Below, one piece after another: positions 8,081-18,427 of a DNA stretch of 64,000 nucleotides. A program made the translations under genes and the position numbers. Under the pieces are notes generated by a model. That model searched no databases, was not told where the DNA came from, and worked only from the letters and a program-made list of their open reading frames with translations. The DNA is from Chelativorans intermedius. Lineage in GTDB: Bacteria > Pseudomonadota > Alphaproteobacteria > Rhizobiales > Rhizobiaceae. The stretch is from contig NZ_JAODNW010000017.1 of the NCBI RefSeq assembly GCF_025398255.1, positions 83,091 to 147,090 of the forward strand. The letters run 5' to 3'. The stretch's first letter is position 1, and each line of letters starts with the position of its first letter.

Positions 8081-8590
8081 GTGCGCGCGCGCCCCGGAAA
8101 GCCCGACCAGGGCCTCCTCTCCGTGGAGGGGCGGGTCTTCGCCTGCGCCTTGGGGCGCGGGGGAATCGGTGCGATGAAGCGGGAGGGCGACGGCGCGACG
8201 CCGCTTGCCGCCATGCGGCCGATGGGCGTGTTCTACAGGCGCGAGCGCCGGCACGCCGCCCTTGCGCACACGCCGCTGGCGACCCGTGCCATACGCGCCG
8301 ACATGGGCTGGTGCGACGCCCCGGCGGATGCGAACTACAACCGCCCGGTCCGCCTGCCCTTTCGGGCCTCGCATGAAAGGATGCTGCGCGATGACACGCT
8401 CTACGACGTGTGCGTGGTGCTGGACTGGAACGTGCGCCCGCGCCGGCGCGGGCGGGGCAGCGCCATCTTCCTGCATCTCGCGCGGCCCGGCATGGCGCCC
8501 ACCGAGGGCTGCATCGCCGTTTCCCTGCGCACCATGGCCCGACTTTTGCCGCTTCTTTCCCGGCATACCCGAATCGTGGTGAGACGCTGA
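8081..8590 (+). CDS. L,D-transpeptidase (YkuD)-like family protein
   Basis: L,D-transpeptidases make 3-3 peptidoglycan cross-links or attach proteins using a catalytic Cys. The signature region is clear: IFLHLARPGMAPTEGCIAVS places a His and the nucleophile Cys in the HLxR...TxGC arrangement of the family. Upstream, IGAMKREGDGATP and YNRPVRLPF are also typical. No signal peptide is obvious. The start is uncertain: GTG at 8081 (169 aa) fits where the homology-like region VRARPG begins, while in-frame ATG codons at 7988 and 7892 would add a tail unlike the family and lie in the upstream region of the response-regulator gene. Confidence 0.72.
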   Translation: MRARPGKPDQGLLSVEGRVFACALGRGGIGAMKREGDGATPLAAMRPMGVFYRRERRHAALAHTPLATRAIRADMGWCDAPADANYNRPVRLPFRASHERMLRDDTLYDVCVVLDWNVRPRRRGRGSAIFLHLARPGMAPTEGCIAVSLRTMARLLPLLSRHTRIVVRR

Positions 8591-8711
8591 CGGTGCCTGC
8601 GGCATCCTGCTGCAACGATAAGAGGAATCTTTACCACATGTCGCAATCATGGGATTGTCCGGCGGGCGGGCAGGGTAAACAGCAGCAGAGCACAGGGACA
8701 GGGAGACCCGC

Positions 8712-11700
8712 ATGACGGCGAAGGCAAAGCGCGCAAAAACCCCCAAAACCCGCCCGGCCGAAGCGAAGGCGCTCGACACGGCACGCCTGCGCGAACTGTT
8801 GATTTCCCGCGCGCCGGCGGAGGACCTGGAAAGCTACGACCGCGCCGCGATCGACCGCGCCGTGGAGCTGGTGGCGGCGGCGCTGAAGAAGCACAAGCCC
8901 GGCAAGAGCGTCGTGGAGGTGGAGGCGGCGTCGGGGATCGAGCGGGCCGGACGCATCCTCACCGCCGTCACCCTCGTCAACGACAACATGCCCTTCCTGT
9001 TCGATTCCGTGCTCGGCGAAATCACCGAATCGGTCGGTGAGCCGACGCTCATCATGCATCCGGTGCTGCTTGCCCGCCACGGCAGGAACGGCATCAGCGA
9101 GGTGCTGGGCGATGCCGCCACCAAGGCGGTGCGCGATGCCGTGCAGGTCAGCCTCATCCATGTCCACCTGCCGCGGCTTTCCAGCGAAAGGTGCGAGGAG
9201 CTGAGGGCGCGGCTTGCCCATATTCTGGGCCAGGTGCGCGCCGCCGTCAGCGACTGGAAGCCGATGCTGGCCCGTCTCGACCAGGAGATCACGCAACTGC
9301 GCTATGCGCCGGTGCCGCTCGACGCGGAGGCGGTGGCCGAGGCCATCGCCTTTCTGGAATGGCTGCGCGACGACAATTTCACCTTCCTCGGCATGCGCGA
9401 GTTCCGCTACACGGGCGGCGAGAAGAACGGCATGCTCGAACGCGCTCACAAGAAGGGCCTCGGCATCCTGGCGGACCCCAACGTGCTGGTCCTGCGGCGC
9501 GGCAGCGAGCCCGTCTCCACCACGCCGGAAATCCGCGCCTTCCTGCATGGGCCGGAGCCGCTGATCGTTACCAAGGCCAATGCCAAATCGGTGGTGCACC
9601 GCCGCGCCTATCTCGACTATATCGGTGTCAAGACCTTCAGTGACGAGGGCAAGCTCACCGGCGAGCTGCGCATCGTCGGCCTGTTCACCTCCACCGCCTA
9701 CACGCGCTCGGTGATGAAGATCCCCTATCTGCGCTCCAAGGCGCAGGCGGTCATCGCGCGCTCCGGCTTCGCGCCCACCGACCACTCGGGCAAGGCGCTC
9801 ATCAACGTGCTGGAGTCCTATCCCCGCGACGAGCTCTTCCAAATCAGCGTGCCGACGCTGCGCAAGCATGCCGAGGCCATACTGGCACTTGCCGACCGGC
9901 CCCGCGTGCGGGTGCTCTACCGCATCGACCAGTTCGACCGTTTCGTCTCCGTCATCGTCTTCGTGCCGCGCGATCATTACGATTCGCGCGTGCGTGTGGA
10001 GATCGGGGAGTATCTGAAGACTGTCTTCGACGGGCGGCTGTCGGCCTACTATCCGGCCTTTCCCGAGGGCGCCCTGGCGCGCGTGCACTTCATCATCGGC
10101 CGGTCGGGCGGCAGGACGCCGCGCGTCGAGACGGAGGTTCTGGAGGCGGCGGTTCGCGACATCGTGCGCACCTGGGAGGACGCGCTGCGCGAGGCGGTGG
10201 AAGATACGGGAGCGGCCGACACCATCGCTGCCCTTGCCCAGGGCTTTCCCGAAAGCTACCGCAACAGCTTCGAGCCGGCGACGGCGCTCGTCGATGCCGA
10301 GCGCATTGCCGCGCTTTCCGCCGCGCAGCCCATAGCGATCGACTTTCACCGCCACGAAGACCAGAAGCCCGACCAGGCGGCGCTGAAGATCTATCACCAT
10401 GGTACGCCCGTGGCGCTCAGCCGTCGCGTGCCGCTTCTCGAGAACATGGGCTTCCGCGTCATCAGCGAGCGTACCTTCGAGCTTGGCGGGCCGGACGGGG
10501 CGCCGGTCTTCCTGCACGACATGGAGCTGGAAAACACCTTCGAGGGGCCGATCGACCTGTCCGACGACGGGGCGCTGTTCCAGGAGATGTTCCTCGCCAT
10601 CTGGCGCGGCGAATATGACAATGACAGCTTCAACGCGCTGGCCCAGACGGCGCGGCTCAGAGTATCGGAAATCGCCGTGCTGCGCGCCTACAGCCGCTTC
10701 CTGCACCAGGCGAAGATCCCGCAAAGCCAGGGCTTCATCGCCGCCACGCTGAACCGCTATCCGCAGATCGCGCGGATGCTTTTCGAGCTGTTCGTGGTCC
10801 GGTTCGACCCGCATCGGCGCGCGGCTGCCGGGCGAGAAGGAGAGATCGAGGCGGCAATCGGCAGCGCGCTCGACGACGTGCCGAGCCTCGACGACGACAC
10901 CATCATCCGCCGCTTCCTCAACCTCATCAAGTCCACCCTGCGCACCAATTTCTTCGCCATGGGCGAGGGGTCGGGTGGGCGCTCGCTGGCCTTCAAATTC
11001 GATTCGCGAGCCGTCGAGGGGCTGCCGCAGCCGCGCCCCTGGCGCGAAATGTTCGTCTACGGGCCGGAGGTGGAAGGCGTGCACCTGCGCTTCGGTCCGG
11101 TGGCGCGCGGGGGCCTGCGCTGGTCCGACCGGGCGCAGGACTACCGCACGGAGGTCCTGGGCCTGGTGAAGGCCCAGCAGGTGAAGAACGGCGTCATCGT
11201 GCCGGTGGGCGCGAAGGGCGGCTTCTATCCGCGCCAGCTGCCGGCGGGCGGCGACCGCCAGGAGGTGTTCGAGGCGGGGCGGCGGGCCTATATCAACTTC
11301 ATTTCCACCATGCTCTCCATCACCGACAATCTGGAGGGCGACAAGGTGGTCACGCCGGAAGGCGTGGTGCGCCACGATGGCGACGACCCCTATTTCGTGG
11401 TCGCCGCCGACAAGGGCACGGCCACCTTCTCCGACACCGCCAACGAAATCAGCCAGAAGCACGGCTTCTGGCTCGACGATGCCTTCGCCTCCGGCGGCTC
11501 GGCCGGCTACGACCACAAGAAAATGGGAATCACCGCACGCGGCGCCTGGGAGGCGGTGAAGCGGCACTTCCGCGAGATGAACCGCGACATCCAGACAGAG
11601 CCCTTCACCGTGGTGGGCGTGGGCGACATGTCGGGCGACGTGTTCGGCAACGGCATGCTCCTGTCGCGCGCCACGCGGCTCATCGCGGCCTTCGACCATC

Positions 11701-13490
11701 GCGATATCTTCATCGACCCCGATCCCGACCCGCAGGTCGCCTATGCCGAGCGCAAGCGGCTGTTCGAGATGGGCCGGTCGAGCTGGCAGGACTACGACAG
11801 GTCGAAGCTTTCCAAGGGCGGCATCGTCGTCTCGCGCAGCCGCAAGCAGATCGAGCTTTCGCGCGAGGCGGCGGATGCCATCGGCCTGGACAGGACCACC
11901 GGCTCGCCCACCGAGATCATGCGCGCCATCCTGAAGGCGCCGGTGGATCTTCTGTGGTTCGGCGGCATCGGCACCTATGTGCGCGCTTGCGACGAATCGA
12001 ACGCCGATGTGGGAGACCGGGGCAACGATGCCATCCGGGTCGCGGCGCGCGAGGTGCGCGCCAGGGTGATCGGCGAGGGCGCCAATCTGGGTGTTACCCA
12101 GCGCGGGCGCATCGAGTTCAACCTGGCGGGCGGACGCTGCAACTCCGACGCCATCGACAATTCCGGCGGCGTCAACTCCTCCGATCTCGAGGTCAACATC
12201 AAGATCGCGCTGGCCAGCGCCATGCGCTCCGGCACGCTGGCGCGCCCGGCGCGCGACAAGCTGCTCGCGGCGATGACCGAGGAAGTGGCCGCGCTGGTGC
12301 TGGAGAACAACTATCGCCAGACGCTCGCCATCTCGCTGGTCGAACGGCGCGGCCTGGCCGAGCTGCCCCACCAGGCGCGCATGATGACGCTCTTCGAAAA
12401 CCAGGGCCATCTCGACCGGGCGGTCGAGTTCCTGCCCGGCCCGCAGGCCCTTGCCGAGCGCGAAAGCCGCGGCGAGCCGCTGACGCGGGCGGAGATCGGC
12501 GTGCTGCTGGCCTATGCCAAGATCGTGCTGTTCGACGAGCTGGTGGCCAGTCCGCTGCCTGACGAGAAGCATTTCGAGGCGGATCTGTTCGCCTATTTCC
12601 CCGAGCGGATGCGACAGAAATACGCGGCCGAGATCCGCGGCCACCGGCTGCGCCGGGAGATCATCGCCACCGAACTCGCCAACGACGTGATCGACTGGGG
12701 CGGACCGACCTTCATCACCCGCCTTCAGGACATGACGGGCCGCCCGCCGCACGAGATCGTCGGCGCCTATGCGGTGGTGCGCGACGGTTTCGACCTGCGC
12801 ACGCTGCAGAAGGCCATCGACGGTCTCGACAACCGGATCGACGGCAACGTCCAGCTCGCGCTCTACCAGCGTCTCTGCCGGCTGATCGTCTCGGCCACCG
12901 CATGGCAGCTCAAGAACGGCGGAAGCGAGGCGGAGGTGGGCAGCCGCATCGAACGGCTGCGCGCCGCGCGCGGGACACTGGAGCCGAAGCTGGGCTCCCT
13001 GATGCCCGACTTCCTGCGGGAGCGGACGGGCGCGGAGGAAGAACGCCTGACCGCCGAGGGCGCGCCGGAGTCGCTGGCCCGCCGCCTTGCGCTCCTCGAC
13101 ATCTCCGCCATGGTGCCGGACATCGCGCTTGCCGCCGACAAGGCGGAGGCCGATCTCGTGAAGGCGGCCAGCGCCTTCTTCACCGTCACCGAGACCTTCC
13201 GAATCGGGCGCATCGAAACCGCCGCACAGTCGATCACCCCGGCAGACTATTATGACGGGCTGGCGCTGGCCCGCGCCCTCGACACGATCGACGCGGCGCG
13301 CCGCAGCATCACCATTACGGCCCTGCGCAGCCACCGCGATGCCGAAGACCCGGCCGCACAATGGCGGGAAGCCGGCGGCGAACGGGTGGGCCGCGTGCGC
13401 GAGCGGCTGCAGACGCTGACGGATGCCGGCGATGTCACCGTCTCGCGGCTGACCGTCGCTGCCGGCCTTCTGGCCGATCTGAGCGCCTGA
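8712..13490 (+). CDS. NAD-specific glutamate dehydrogenase, large (180-kDa) type
   Basis: This 1592-aa enzyme deaminates glutamate to 2-oxoglutarate and ammonia with NAD. Its length and architecture match the bacterial GDH180 class: a long N-terminal regulatory part with ACT-like regions (about 1-700), a central catalytic domain and a C-terminal domain. The catalytic part contains RGGLRWSDR, VKNGVIVPVGAKGGF and DKGTATFSDTAN; the NAD-binding part contains GVGDMSGDVFGNGM and VIGEGANLGVTQ. GGGAG lies upstream of the ATG. It follows a 121-bp gap after the transpeptidase-like gene. It links amino-acid catabolism to the TCA-cycle genes elsewhere in the window. Confidence 0.95.
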   Translation: MTAKAKRAKTPKTRPAEAKALDTARLRELLISRAPAEDLESYDRAAIDRAVELVAAALKKHKPGKSVVEVEAASGIERAGRILTAVTLVNDNMPFLFDSVLGEITESVGEPTLIMHPVLLARHGRNGISEVLGDAATKAVRDAVQVSLIHVHLPRLSSERCEELRARLAHILGQVRAAVSDWKPMLARLDQEITQLRYAPVPLDAEAVAEAIAFLEWLRDDNFTFLGMREFRYTGGEKNGMLERAHKKGLGILADPNVLVLRRGSEPVSTTPEIRAFLHGPEPLIVTKANAKSVVHRRAYLDYIGVKTFSDEGKLTGELRIVGLFTSTAYTRSVMKIPYLRSKAQAVIARSGFAPTDHSGKALINVLESYPRDELFQISVPTLRKHAEAILALADRPRVRVLYRIDQFDRFVSVIVFVPRDHYDSRVRVEIGEYLKTVFDGRLSAYYPAFPEGALARVHFIIGRSGGRTPRVETEVLEAAVRDIVRTWEDALREAVEDTGAADTIAALAQGFPESYRNSFEPATALVDAERIAALSAAQPIAIDFHRHEDQKPDQAALKIYHHGTPVALSRRVPLLENMGFRVISERTFELGGPDGAPVFLHDMELENTFEGPIDLSDDGALFQEMFLAIWRGEYDNDSFNALAQTARLRVSEIAVLRAYSRFLHQAKIPQSQGFIAATLNRYPQIARMLFELFVVRFDPHRRAAAGREGEIEAAIGSALDDVPSLDDDTIIRRFLNLIKSTLRTNFFAMGEGSGGRSLAFKFDSRAVEGLPQPRPWREMFVYGPEVEGVHLRFGPVARGGLRWSDRAQDYRTEVLGLVKAQQVKNGVIVPVGAKGGFYPRQLPAGGDRQEVFEAGRRAYINFISTMLSITDNLEGDKVVTPEGVVRHDGDDPYFVVAADKGTATFSDTANEISQKHGFWLDDAFASGGSAGYDHKKMGITARGAWEAVKRHFREMNRDIQTEPFTVVGVGDMSGDVFGNGMLLSRATRLIAAFDHRDIFIDPDPDPQVAYAERKRLFEMGRSSWQDYDRSKLSKGGIVVSRSRKQIELSREAADAIGLDRTTGSPTEIMRAILKAPVDLLWFGGIGTYVRACDESNADVGDRGNDAIRVAAREVRARVIGEGANLGVTQRGRIEFNLAGGRCNSDAIDNSGGVNSSDLEVNIKIALASAMRSGTLARPARDKLLAAMTEEVAALVLENNYRQTLAISLVERRGLAELPHQARMMTLFENQGHLDRAVEFLPGPQALAERESRGEPLTRAEIGVLLAYAKIVLFDELVASPLPDEKHFEADLFAYFPERMRQKYAAEIRGHRLRREIIATELANDVIDWGGPTFITRLQDMTGRPPHEIVGAYAVVRDGFDLRTLQKAIDGLDNRIDGNVQLALYQRLCRLIVSATAWQLKNGGSEAEVGSRIERLRAARGTLEPKLGSLMPDFLRERTGAEEERLTAEGAPESLARRLALLDISAMVPDIALAADKAEADLVKAASAFFTVTETFRIGRIETAAQSITPADYYDGLALARALDTIDAARRSITITALRSHRDAEDPAAQWREAGGERVGRVRERLQTLTDAGDVTVSRLTVAAGLLADLSA

Positions 13491-13501
13491 GGCGGCCTGT
13501 G

Positions 13502-14890
13502 GTGACGGGGGAGGAAAGCACGCAGCGGGCGAGCCGCGCAGGGATCTGGGGCTGGATGCTGTTCGACTGGGCGCAGCAGCCCTTCCACACGCTGGTCATC
13601 ACCTTCGTCTTTGCGCCCTATTTCGCCGCCGCCGTGGCGCCCGATGCGGCGCGGGGGCAGGAGCTGTGGGGCCTGGCGACAGGGATCGGCGGCCTGATGA
13701 TTGCGCTTGCCTCTCCCGTGCTGGGCGCCATTGCCGACGCCTCGGGGCCGCGCAAGCCTTGGGTTCTGGGCTTCTCAGTGATTGGCGTTCTGGCCTGCGC
13801 GGGACTGTGGTTTGCCACGCCCGGCACGGAAAATCTGCTGCCGGTGCTGGTGCTGGTGGCGCTTGCCGTCTTCGGCATGGAGTTTGCCGCCGTGTTCAAC
13901 AATGCGATGATGCCGGGCCTCGTGCCGCGCGCGCAGCTCGGCCGCCTTTCCGGCTCGGCCTGGGGGCTCGGCTATGTGGGCGGGCTCGTCTCCCTGGTGC
14001 TGGTGCTGGGGTTCATGGCCGCCGTGCCGGAGACCGGGCGCACGCTTCTGGGGATCCAGCCTCTTTTCGGCCTCGATGCGGCGGCCCGCGAGGGCGACCG
14101 AATGGCCGGCCCTTTCACGGCCTTGTGGTATGCGCTGTTCGTGATTCCGATGTTCCTGTTCACACCCGACCGGCCGCGCCGCCGGGTGGTCGGGGCGGTG
14201 CGCCAGGGGCTTTCCCGCCTTGCTGCCACGCTGCGCGGCCTGCCCCGGCAGGTCAGCTATTTCAGCTTTCTGGCCGCCTCCATGTTCTATCGCGACGCGC
14301 TCAACGCGCTCTACGCCTTCGGCGGCATCTACGCCGCCGGCGTTCTCGGCCTGTCCATCGTGCAGATCGGGCTGTTCGGCATTCTGGCCAATGTGACCGG
14401 CGCCCTGGGCGCCTGGCTCGGCGGCCGCATGGACCAGGCGCACGGGCCGAAGGCCGTCGTCACCGTTTCGATCCTCGTCCTGAGCCTGTGCTGCCTCGTG
14501 GTGATCTCCACCACCAGGAGCGAGGTGATGTTCGTCCCGCTCGGCACGGCCGACTCGTCGCTTCCCGTGCTGGTCTTCTTTGCCGCTGGCGCCTTCATCG
14601 GCGCGGCGGGCGGTGCCATCCAGGCCGCCTCGCGCACGCTGCTTGTCGATCAGGTGCCGCGCGAACAGGTGACGGAGGCGTTCGGCCTCTATGCCCTTTC
14701 CGGCAAGGCGACCACCTTCATCGGGCCGCTGTCGGTGGCTGCCGCCACGGCCTATTTCTCCGGCAGCGCGCTGGGGCTTTCGGCGGAGAGCGCGCAGCGC
14801 CTGGGAGTGACGCCGATCCTGGCCCTGTTTCTGTTGGGGCTCGTGCTGCTGCCGCTCGTCAGAAGCGCCCCGAGGGCCGTGGCGGAATAG
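13502..14890 (+). CDS. MFS transporter, UMF1-like family
   Basis: A roughly 462-aa, 12-helix permease. The N-terminal signature GWMLFDWAQQPFHTLVITF is characteristic of the UMF1 (vacuole-effluxer-like) branch of the major facilitator superfamily, whose bacterial substrates are unknown. The inter-helix motifs GAIADASGPRKPW and GGRMDQAHGPK fit MFS loops. No ATG precedes the conserved opening; GTG at 13499 or 13502 is the likely start, with GAGGCGG overlapping the stop of the upstream glutamate dehydrogenase gene, only 8-11 bp away. The two are likely co-transcribed, so an amino-acid or ammonium-related substrate is a guess only. It ends 9 bp from the convergent purH. Confidence 0.82.
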   Translation: MTGEESTQRASRAGIWGWMLFDWAQQPFHTLVITFVFAPYFAAAVAPDAARGQELWGLATGIGGLMIALASPVLGAIADASGPRKPWVLGFSVIGVLACAGLWFATPGTENLLPVLVLVALAVFGMEFAAVFNNAMMPGLVPRAQLGRLSGSAWGLGYVGGLVSLVLVLGFMAAVPETGRTLLGIQPLFGLDAAAREGDRMAGPFTALWYALFVIPMFLFTPDRPRRRVVGAVRQGLSRLAATLRGLPRQVSYFSFLAASMFYRDALNALYAFGGIYAAGVLGLSIVQIGLFGILANVTGALGAWLGGRMDQAHGPKAVVTVSILVLSLCCLVVISTTRSEVMFVPLGTADSSLPVLVFFAAGAFIGAAGGAIQAASRTLLVDQVPREQVTEAFGLYALSGKATTFIGPLSVAAATAYFSGSALGLSAESAQRLGVTPILALFLLGLVLLPLVRSAPRAVAE

Positions 14891-14899
14891 ATGCCGGCG

Positions 14900-16513
14900 T
14901 CAATGGCGGAAGTGACGCATGCCGGTGAAGACCATCGCGATGCCGTTCTCGTCGGCGGCCTGGATCACCTCCTCGTCGCGCATCGAGCCGCCGGGCTGGA
15001 TGACGGCGGTGGCGCCCGCTTCCACCGCCGAGAGCAGCCCGTCGGCGAAGGGGAAGAAGGCATCGGAGGCGACGACGCACCCCCTGGTCAGCGGTTCGCC
15101 GCCGGCCGCCGCTGCCGCGTCCTCGGCCTTGCGCGCGGCGATGCGCGCGGAGTCGACGCGGCTCATCTGCCCCGCCCCGATGCCCACCGTGGCGAGGTCG
15201 CGCGCATAGACGATGGCGTTCGACTTCACGTGCTTGGCAACGCGGAAGGCGAATTTCAGGTCCGCCATCTCCCTTTCGCCGGGCGCGCGCTTCGTCACCA
15301 CCTTCAGCTCCAGATCGTCGACCACGCCGTTGTCGCGCGACTGGATGAGCAGCCCGCCGGCCACGGTCTTCGCCGATAGTCCGGGCTGGCGCGGATCGGC
15401 CACACCGCCGGTGAGAAGCAGGCGCAGGTTCTTCCTGGCCGCGATGATGGCCTGTGCCTCCTCGCTGGCGTCGGGGGCGATGATGACCTCGGTGAAAATC
15501 CTGGCGATCTCCTCGGCAGCTTCCGCGTCAAGCGGGCGATTGAGCGCCACGATGCCGCCGAAGGCGGAGACGGGGTCGCATGCAAGCGCCCTGCGATAGG
15601 CTTCGGCAAGCGAGGCGCCCTCCGCCACGCCGCAGGGATTGGCATGCTTGATGATGGCCACGGCGGCGCTCCTGGCGGGATCGAACTCCGAGACCAGCTC
15701 GAAGGCGGCATCCGTGTCGTTGATGTTGTTGTAGGAGAGCTGCTTGCCCTGCACCTGGCGCGCGGTGGCCACGCCCGGCCGCTTCTCTCCCGTGACGTAG
15801 AAGCCCGCTTGCTGGTGCGGGTTCTCGCCATAGCGCATCACCTGCGCGAGCCTGCCGCCCAGGGCGCGCCACTGCGGCTGTGGCATGGAAAGGGCCTCGG
15901 CGAACCATTGCGAGATCGCCGCATCATAGGCGGCGGTGCGCGAAAAGGCTTTCGCCGCCAGCTCCTGGCGCAGCCGGTAGGGCAGCGCGCCGTCGTTCTC
16001 GGCCAGCGCGGCAAGCACCCGCGGATAGTCCGCCGGGTCGGTGACCACGGCCACATAGGCGTGGTTCTTGGCCGCCGCGCGCAGCATGGCCGGCCCGCCG
16101 ATATCGATGTTCTCGACGGTCGCGGCATAATCGCCGCCGCCGAAGCGGACCTCCTCGAAGGGGTAGAGGTTGATGACCACCAGGTCGATGGGCTGGATGG
16201 CATGCGCCTCCATCGCCGCCTTGTGCTCCGCGTCGTCGCGGATGCCCAGAAGGCCGCCATGCACGGCCGGGTGCAGGGTCTTCACCCGCCCGTCCATGAT
16301 TTCGGGAAAGCCCGTCAGGTCCGAGACGTCGCGCACGGCAAGGCCGTGCCCGGCCAGCGTCGCTGCCGTGCCGCCGGTGGAGACAAGCTCGACATTGCGT
16401 TCGCCGAGCGCGCGGGCGAACGCCACGATGCCCGTCTTGTCCGAGACGGAAATCAGCGCGCGGCGGACCGGCACGCGATCGGGAGCGGGGATGTTCTTTG
16501 CCGAAACGGTCAT
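14900..16513 (-). CDS. purH: Bifunctional AICAR formyltransferase/IMP cyclohydrolase PurH
   Basis: PurH performs the last two steps of IMP synthesis. The 537-aa protein has the MGS-like IMP cyclohydrolase domain at the N-terminus ([37 protein letters not shown]). The AICAR transformylase domain follows ([51 protein letters not shown]). Length is standard. Upstream lie a palindromic element and the heparinase-like gene on the same strand, an order I associate with Rhizobiales. Confidence 0.97.
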   Translation of the reverse strand: MTVSAKNIPAPDRVPVRRALISVSDKTGIVAFARALGERNVELVSTGGTAATLAGHGLAVRDVSDLTGFPEIMDGRVKTLHPAVHGGLLGIRDDAEHKAAMEAHAIQPIDLVVINLYPFEEVRFGGGDYAATVENIDIGGPAMLRAAAKNHAYVAVVTDPADYPRVLAALAENDGALPYRLRQELAAKAFSRTAAYDAAISQWFAEALSMPQPQWRALGGRLAQVMRYGENPHQQAGFYVTGEKRPGVATARQVQGKQLSYNNINDTDAAFELVSEFDPARSAAVAIIKHANPCGVAEGASLAEAYRRALACDPVSAFGGIVALNRPLDAEAAEEIARIFTEVIIAPDASEEAQAIIAARKNLRLLLTGGVADPRQPGLSAKTVAGGLLIQSRDNGVVDDLELKVVTKRAPGEREMADLKFAFRVAKHVKSNAIVYARDLATVGIGAGQMSRVDSARIAARKAEDAAAAAGGEPLTRGCVVASDAFFPFADGLLSAVEAGATAVIQPGGSMRDEEVIQAADENGIAMVFTGMRHFRH

Positions 16514-16558
16514 GGGCGTGCTTTCCTTGCTGGCGGGCCGATGCGCGGATCCAATATC

Positions 16559-16602
16559 CTACAGCGTCCTTCGTGCGTCCCGAAGGATGCACGGCGCTGT
16601 AG
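16559..16602. repeat. Rhizobial-type palindromic intergenic element
   Basis: Arms CTACAGCG (16559-16566) and CGCTGTAG (16595-16602) are perfect inverted repeats, with a nested CCTTCG/CGAAGG pair inside, giving a 44-nt hairpin in the 124-bp gap upstream of purH. Similar CTACAGCG...GCGTCC...CGCTGTAG palindromes are common in rhizobial intergenic DNA (from memory). It is the only copy seen in the window. Confidence 0.6.
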
Positions 16603-16637
16603 CACAGGGGACGCTCGAATCAAGCCGCGCGGGCGCT

Positions 16638-18356
16638 TCAGCCCCATTCCATGATGCTGTTGGTGCGCTGGAACTGCCAGCGCACCTCCGGTATCGCCGG
16701 TACGGTGATGTGCAGGACGATCTGGCGGCTGCGGCTGGCTCCGGCGACACCGGCGAAGAAGATGGACTCCTCCACCACCGGCTCCACGCCGTCGCAGGTG
16801 AACACCCAGGTGTCGGTGTCCCGGCCCGCCAGGATGAGCCGTCCCTCGTCGTCCTGGTAGAGCTCGATGTCGGGATGGATGTGGAAGCGCACGGCGACCG
16901 CGTTTTCCCCCCCGGCCGAAACGCCGTCGGCAGGCTGAAAGCGGTCGGCCCCGGTCAGCAGCCCGCCTTCCCGCGAAAGCGCCAGCGTCCGCTCGTGCAC
17001 CAGGCCGAAGCGCCGGGCATAGCCGTCGTGGCTGGCGGTGAAGGATTGGATGCCGGCACCATCGGTGCGCCGCCGCTCCACCCTGCGCGGCCCGCCGATG
17101 AGGGGGGTGCCGATCCAGGCGTCCCAACCGGCCGGCAGGGCGAAGCGTGCCTGCGAGGTGTCGTTCACCGTCGCTGTCGAATGCGCTGCCGTGGCCCGGC
17201 CCAGGAGCCGGAACGCCTCGACGCCGGAGCTGTCGACGCCGCAATTGACGATGAACTGGTGCCGCCCGGACGACATCTCGAAGGAAAGGCATCCCGCATG
17301 GGCGAGGCTGGACAGCTCCGGCGGCGGCGGCGCGGTATCGGCGATCACCGTGGTGCTGCCCATGGCCAGCCGCTCGTAGCCCGAATAGGGCGCCTGGGAA
17401 AGCGGCGCGCCCCCCGTGTCGTCATAGCGCAGGATGGCGGCCACGCGGTCGTGCACGGTCACGCCCATGCCGTTGAAGCGGGCCAGGCTGCCGTCGCGGT
17501 GGCGGAAGAAGCGCAACGCCGGCAGCATCCGCTCCACCGCGCCGACCAGCGCGTCGGGCGGCGATTCGGCCTGGTTGGCGTAGGTCTGGCGCAGCGGCAG
17601 AAGGTCGGTCAGCAGCTCCATGACGGCCTGCGGATTGCGCGAGATGTGCCCGCCGTCGGGCAGGATCTGGCGGTCGAGCTCCATCGCCAGATTGCGCGTG
17701 GCGCTGCGCAGGGCGGAGATCGGCACCGGCAGCGACAGGGCGGCAAAGGCAAGCGCCACACGGGCGCGCAGCTTTTCTTCCCCGTCCGGCATCTCCGGCG
17801 CCATGGAGCGCAGATAGCGCACCTGGATGGCGAGCATCCTGAGGAACTGGCGGTAGAAGGCGAGATCCGCCCCCTGCAGCACCACCGCCGAATGCTGCAA
17901 CCACGACATGATGCGTCTGGCTGTGACGGGGGGAGACCAGGCAAGGCCCGCGATGCGCCGGCCGTGCACGCCCATCCAGTCCGCCACCAGAGCGCGCGCA
18001 TTGGCCGCGGCAAGCTCCGAGCGGGCGGCATTGAGATGGCGCAGCCAGCGGAAGCCGTGCAGGCTCTCCAGCCAGGCGTGGTTGCCGATGTCGAGGTGGA
18101 ACGGCGACTGGCCTCCCGTCTCCACCAGATGGCCGGCAAGCAGGAAGCGCCCGTGGTAGATCTCGCGGGCCACCTCCGGGTCTGCCAGCCGCAGGTCCGG
18201 CGGCGCGATCAGCAGGCGTTCCGGCGTCCGTCCGGTATAGCGCCAGCGATAGACGGGACCGGCGCGCAGCCGCCGGCGCAGGCGCCGCCAACCCTCCTTG
18301 ACCGCCAGATTCCACAAAAGCGGTCTATCGCCGCCGACCGTCGTCACTGAAGACAC
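16638..18356 (-). CDS. Heparinase II/III family protein
   Basis: The 572-aa product matches the rhizobial heparinase II/III-like family: an alpha-toroid N-terminal part (YHGRFLLAGH, LHGFRWLRHL, LPDGGHISRNPQ) and a beta-sandwich C-terminal part (GYERLAMGSTTVIADT, HDGYARRFGLVHERTL, WVFTCDGVEPVVEESI). Such proteins are polysaccharide lyases in other bacteria, but the rhizobial member between rsmB and purH has no assigned substrate. No signal peptide is evident at the N-terminus, which is odd for a lyase of extracellular glycans. A 71-bp gap separates it from rsmB. Confidence 0.85.
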   Translation of the reverse strand: MSSVTTVGGDRPLLWNLAVKEGWRRLRRRLRAGPVYRWRYTGRTPERLLIAPPDLRLADPEVAREIYHGRFLLAGHLVETGGQSPFHLDIGNHAWLESLHGFRWLRHLNAARSELAAANARALVADWMGVHGRRIAGLAWSPPVTARRIMSWLQHSAVVLQGADLAFYRQFLRMLAIQVRYLRSMAPEMPDGEEKLRARVALAFAALSLPVPISALRSATRNLAMELDRQILPDGGHISRNPQAVMELLTDLLPLRQTYANQAESPPDALVGAVERMLPALRFFRHRDGSLARFNGMGVTVHDRVAAILRYDDTGGAPLSQAPYSGYERLAMGSTTVIADTAPPPPELSSLAHAGCLSFEMSSGRHQFIVNCGVDSSGVEAFRLLGRATAAHSTATVNDTSQARFALPAGWDAWIGTPLIGGPRRVERRRTDGAGIQSFTASHDGYARRFGLVHERTLALSREGGLLTGADRFQPADGVSAGGENAVAVRFHIHPDIELYQDDEGRLILAGRDTDTWVFTCDGVEPVVEESIFFAGVAGASRSRQIVLHITVPAIPEVRWQFQRTNSIMEWG

Positions 18357-18427
18357 CCATACTCGAATGGCCCCACCCTGTTGAAGACTCTAAGCGATTC
18401 AACGGTTTGTGCGAAGGAGAAATCTGA

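Noticed and set aside
8631..13361. A 1576-aa open frame on the minus strand opposite NAD-glutamate dehydrogenase
   Set aside because: It mirrors the coding frame of a real, fully recognised gene in high-G+C DNA, has no recognisable domain and Arg/Gly/His/Ala-biased composition. Antisense open frames of this length are an expected artefact of third-position G+C bias.
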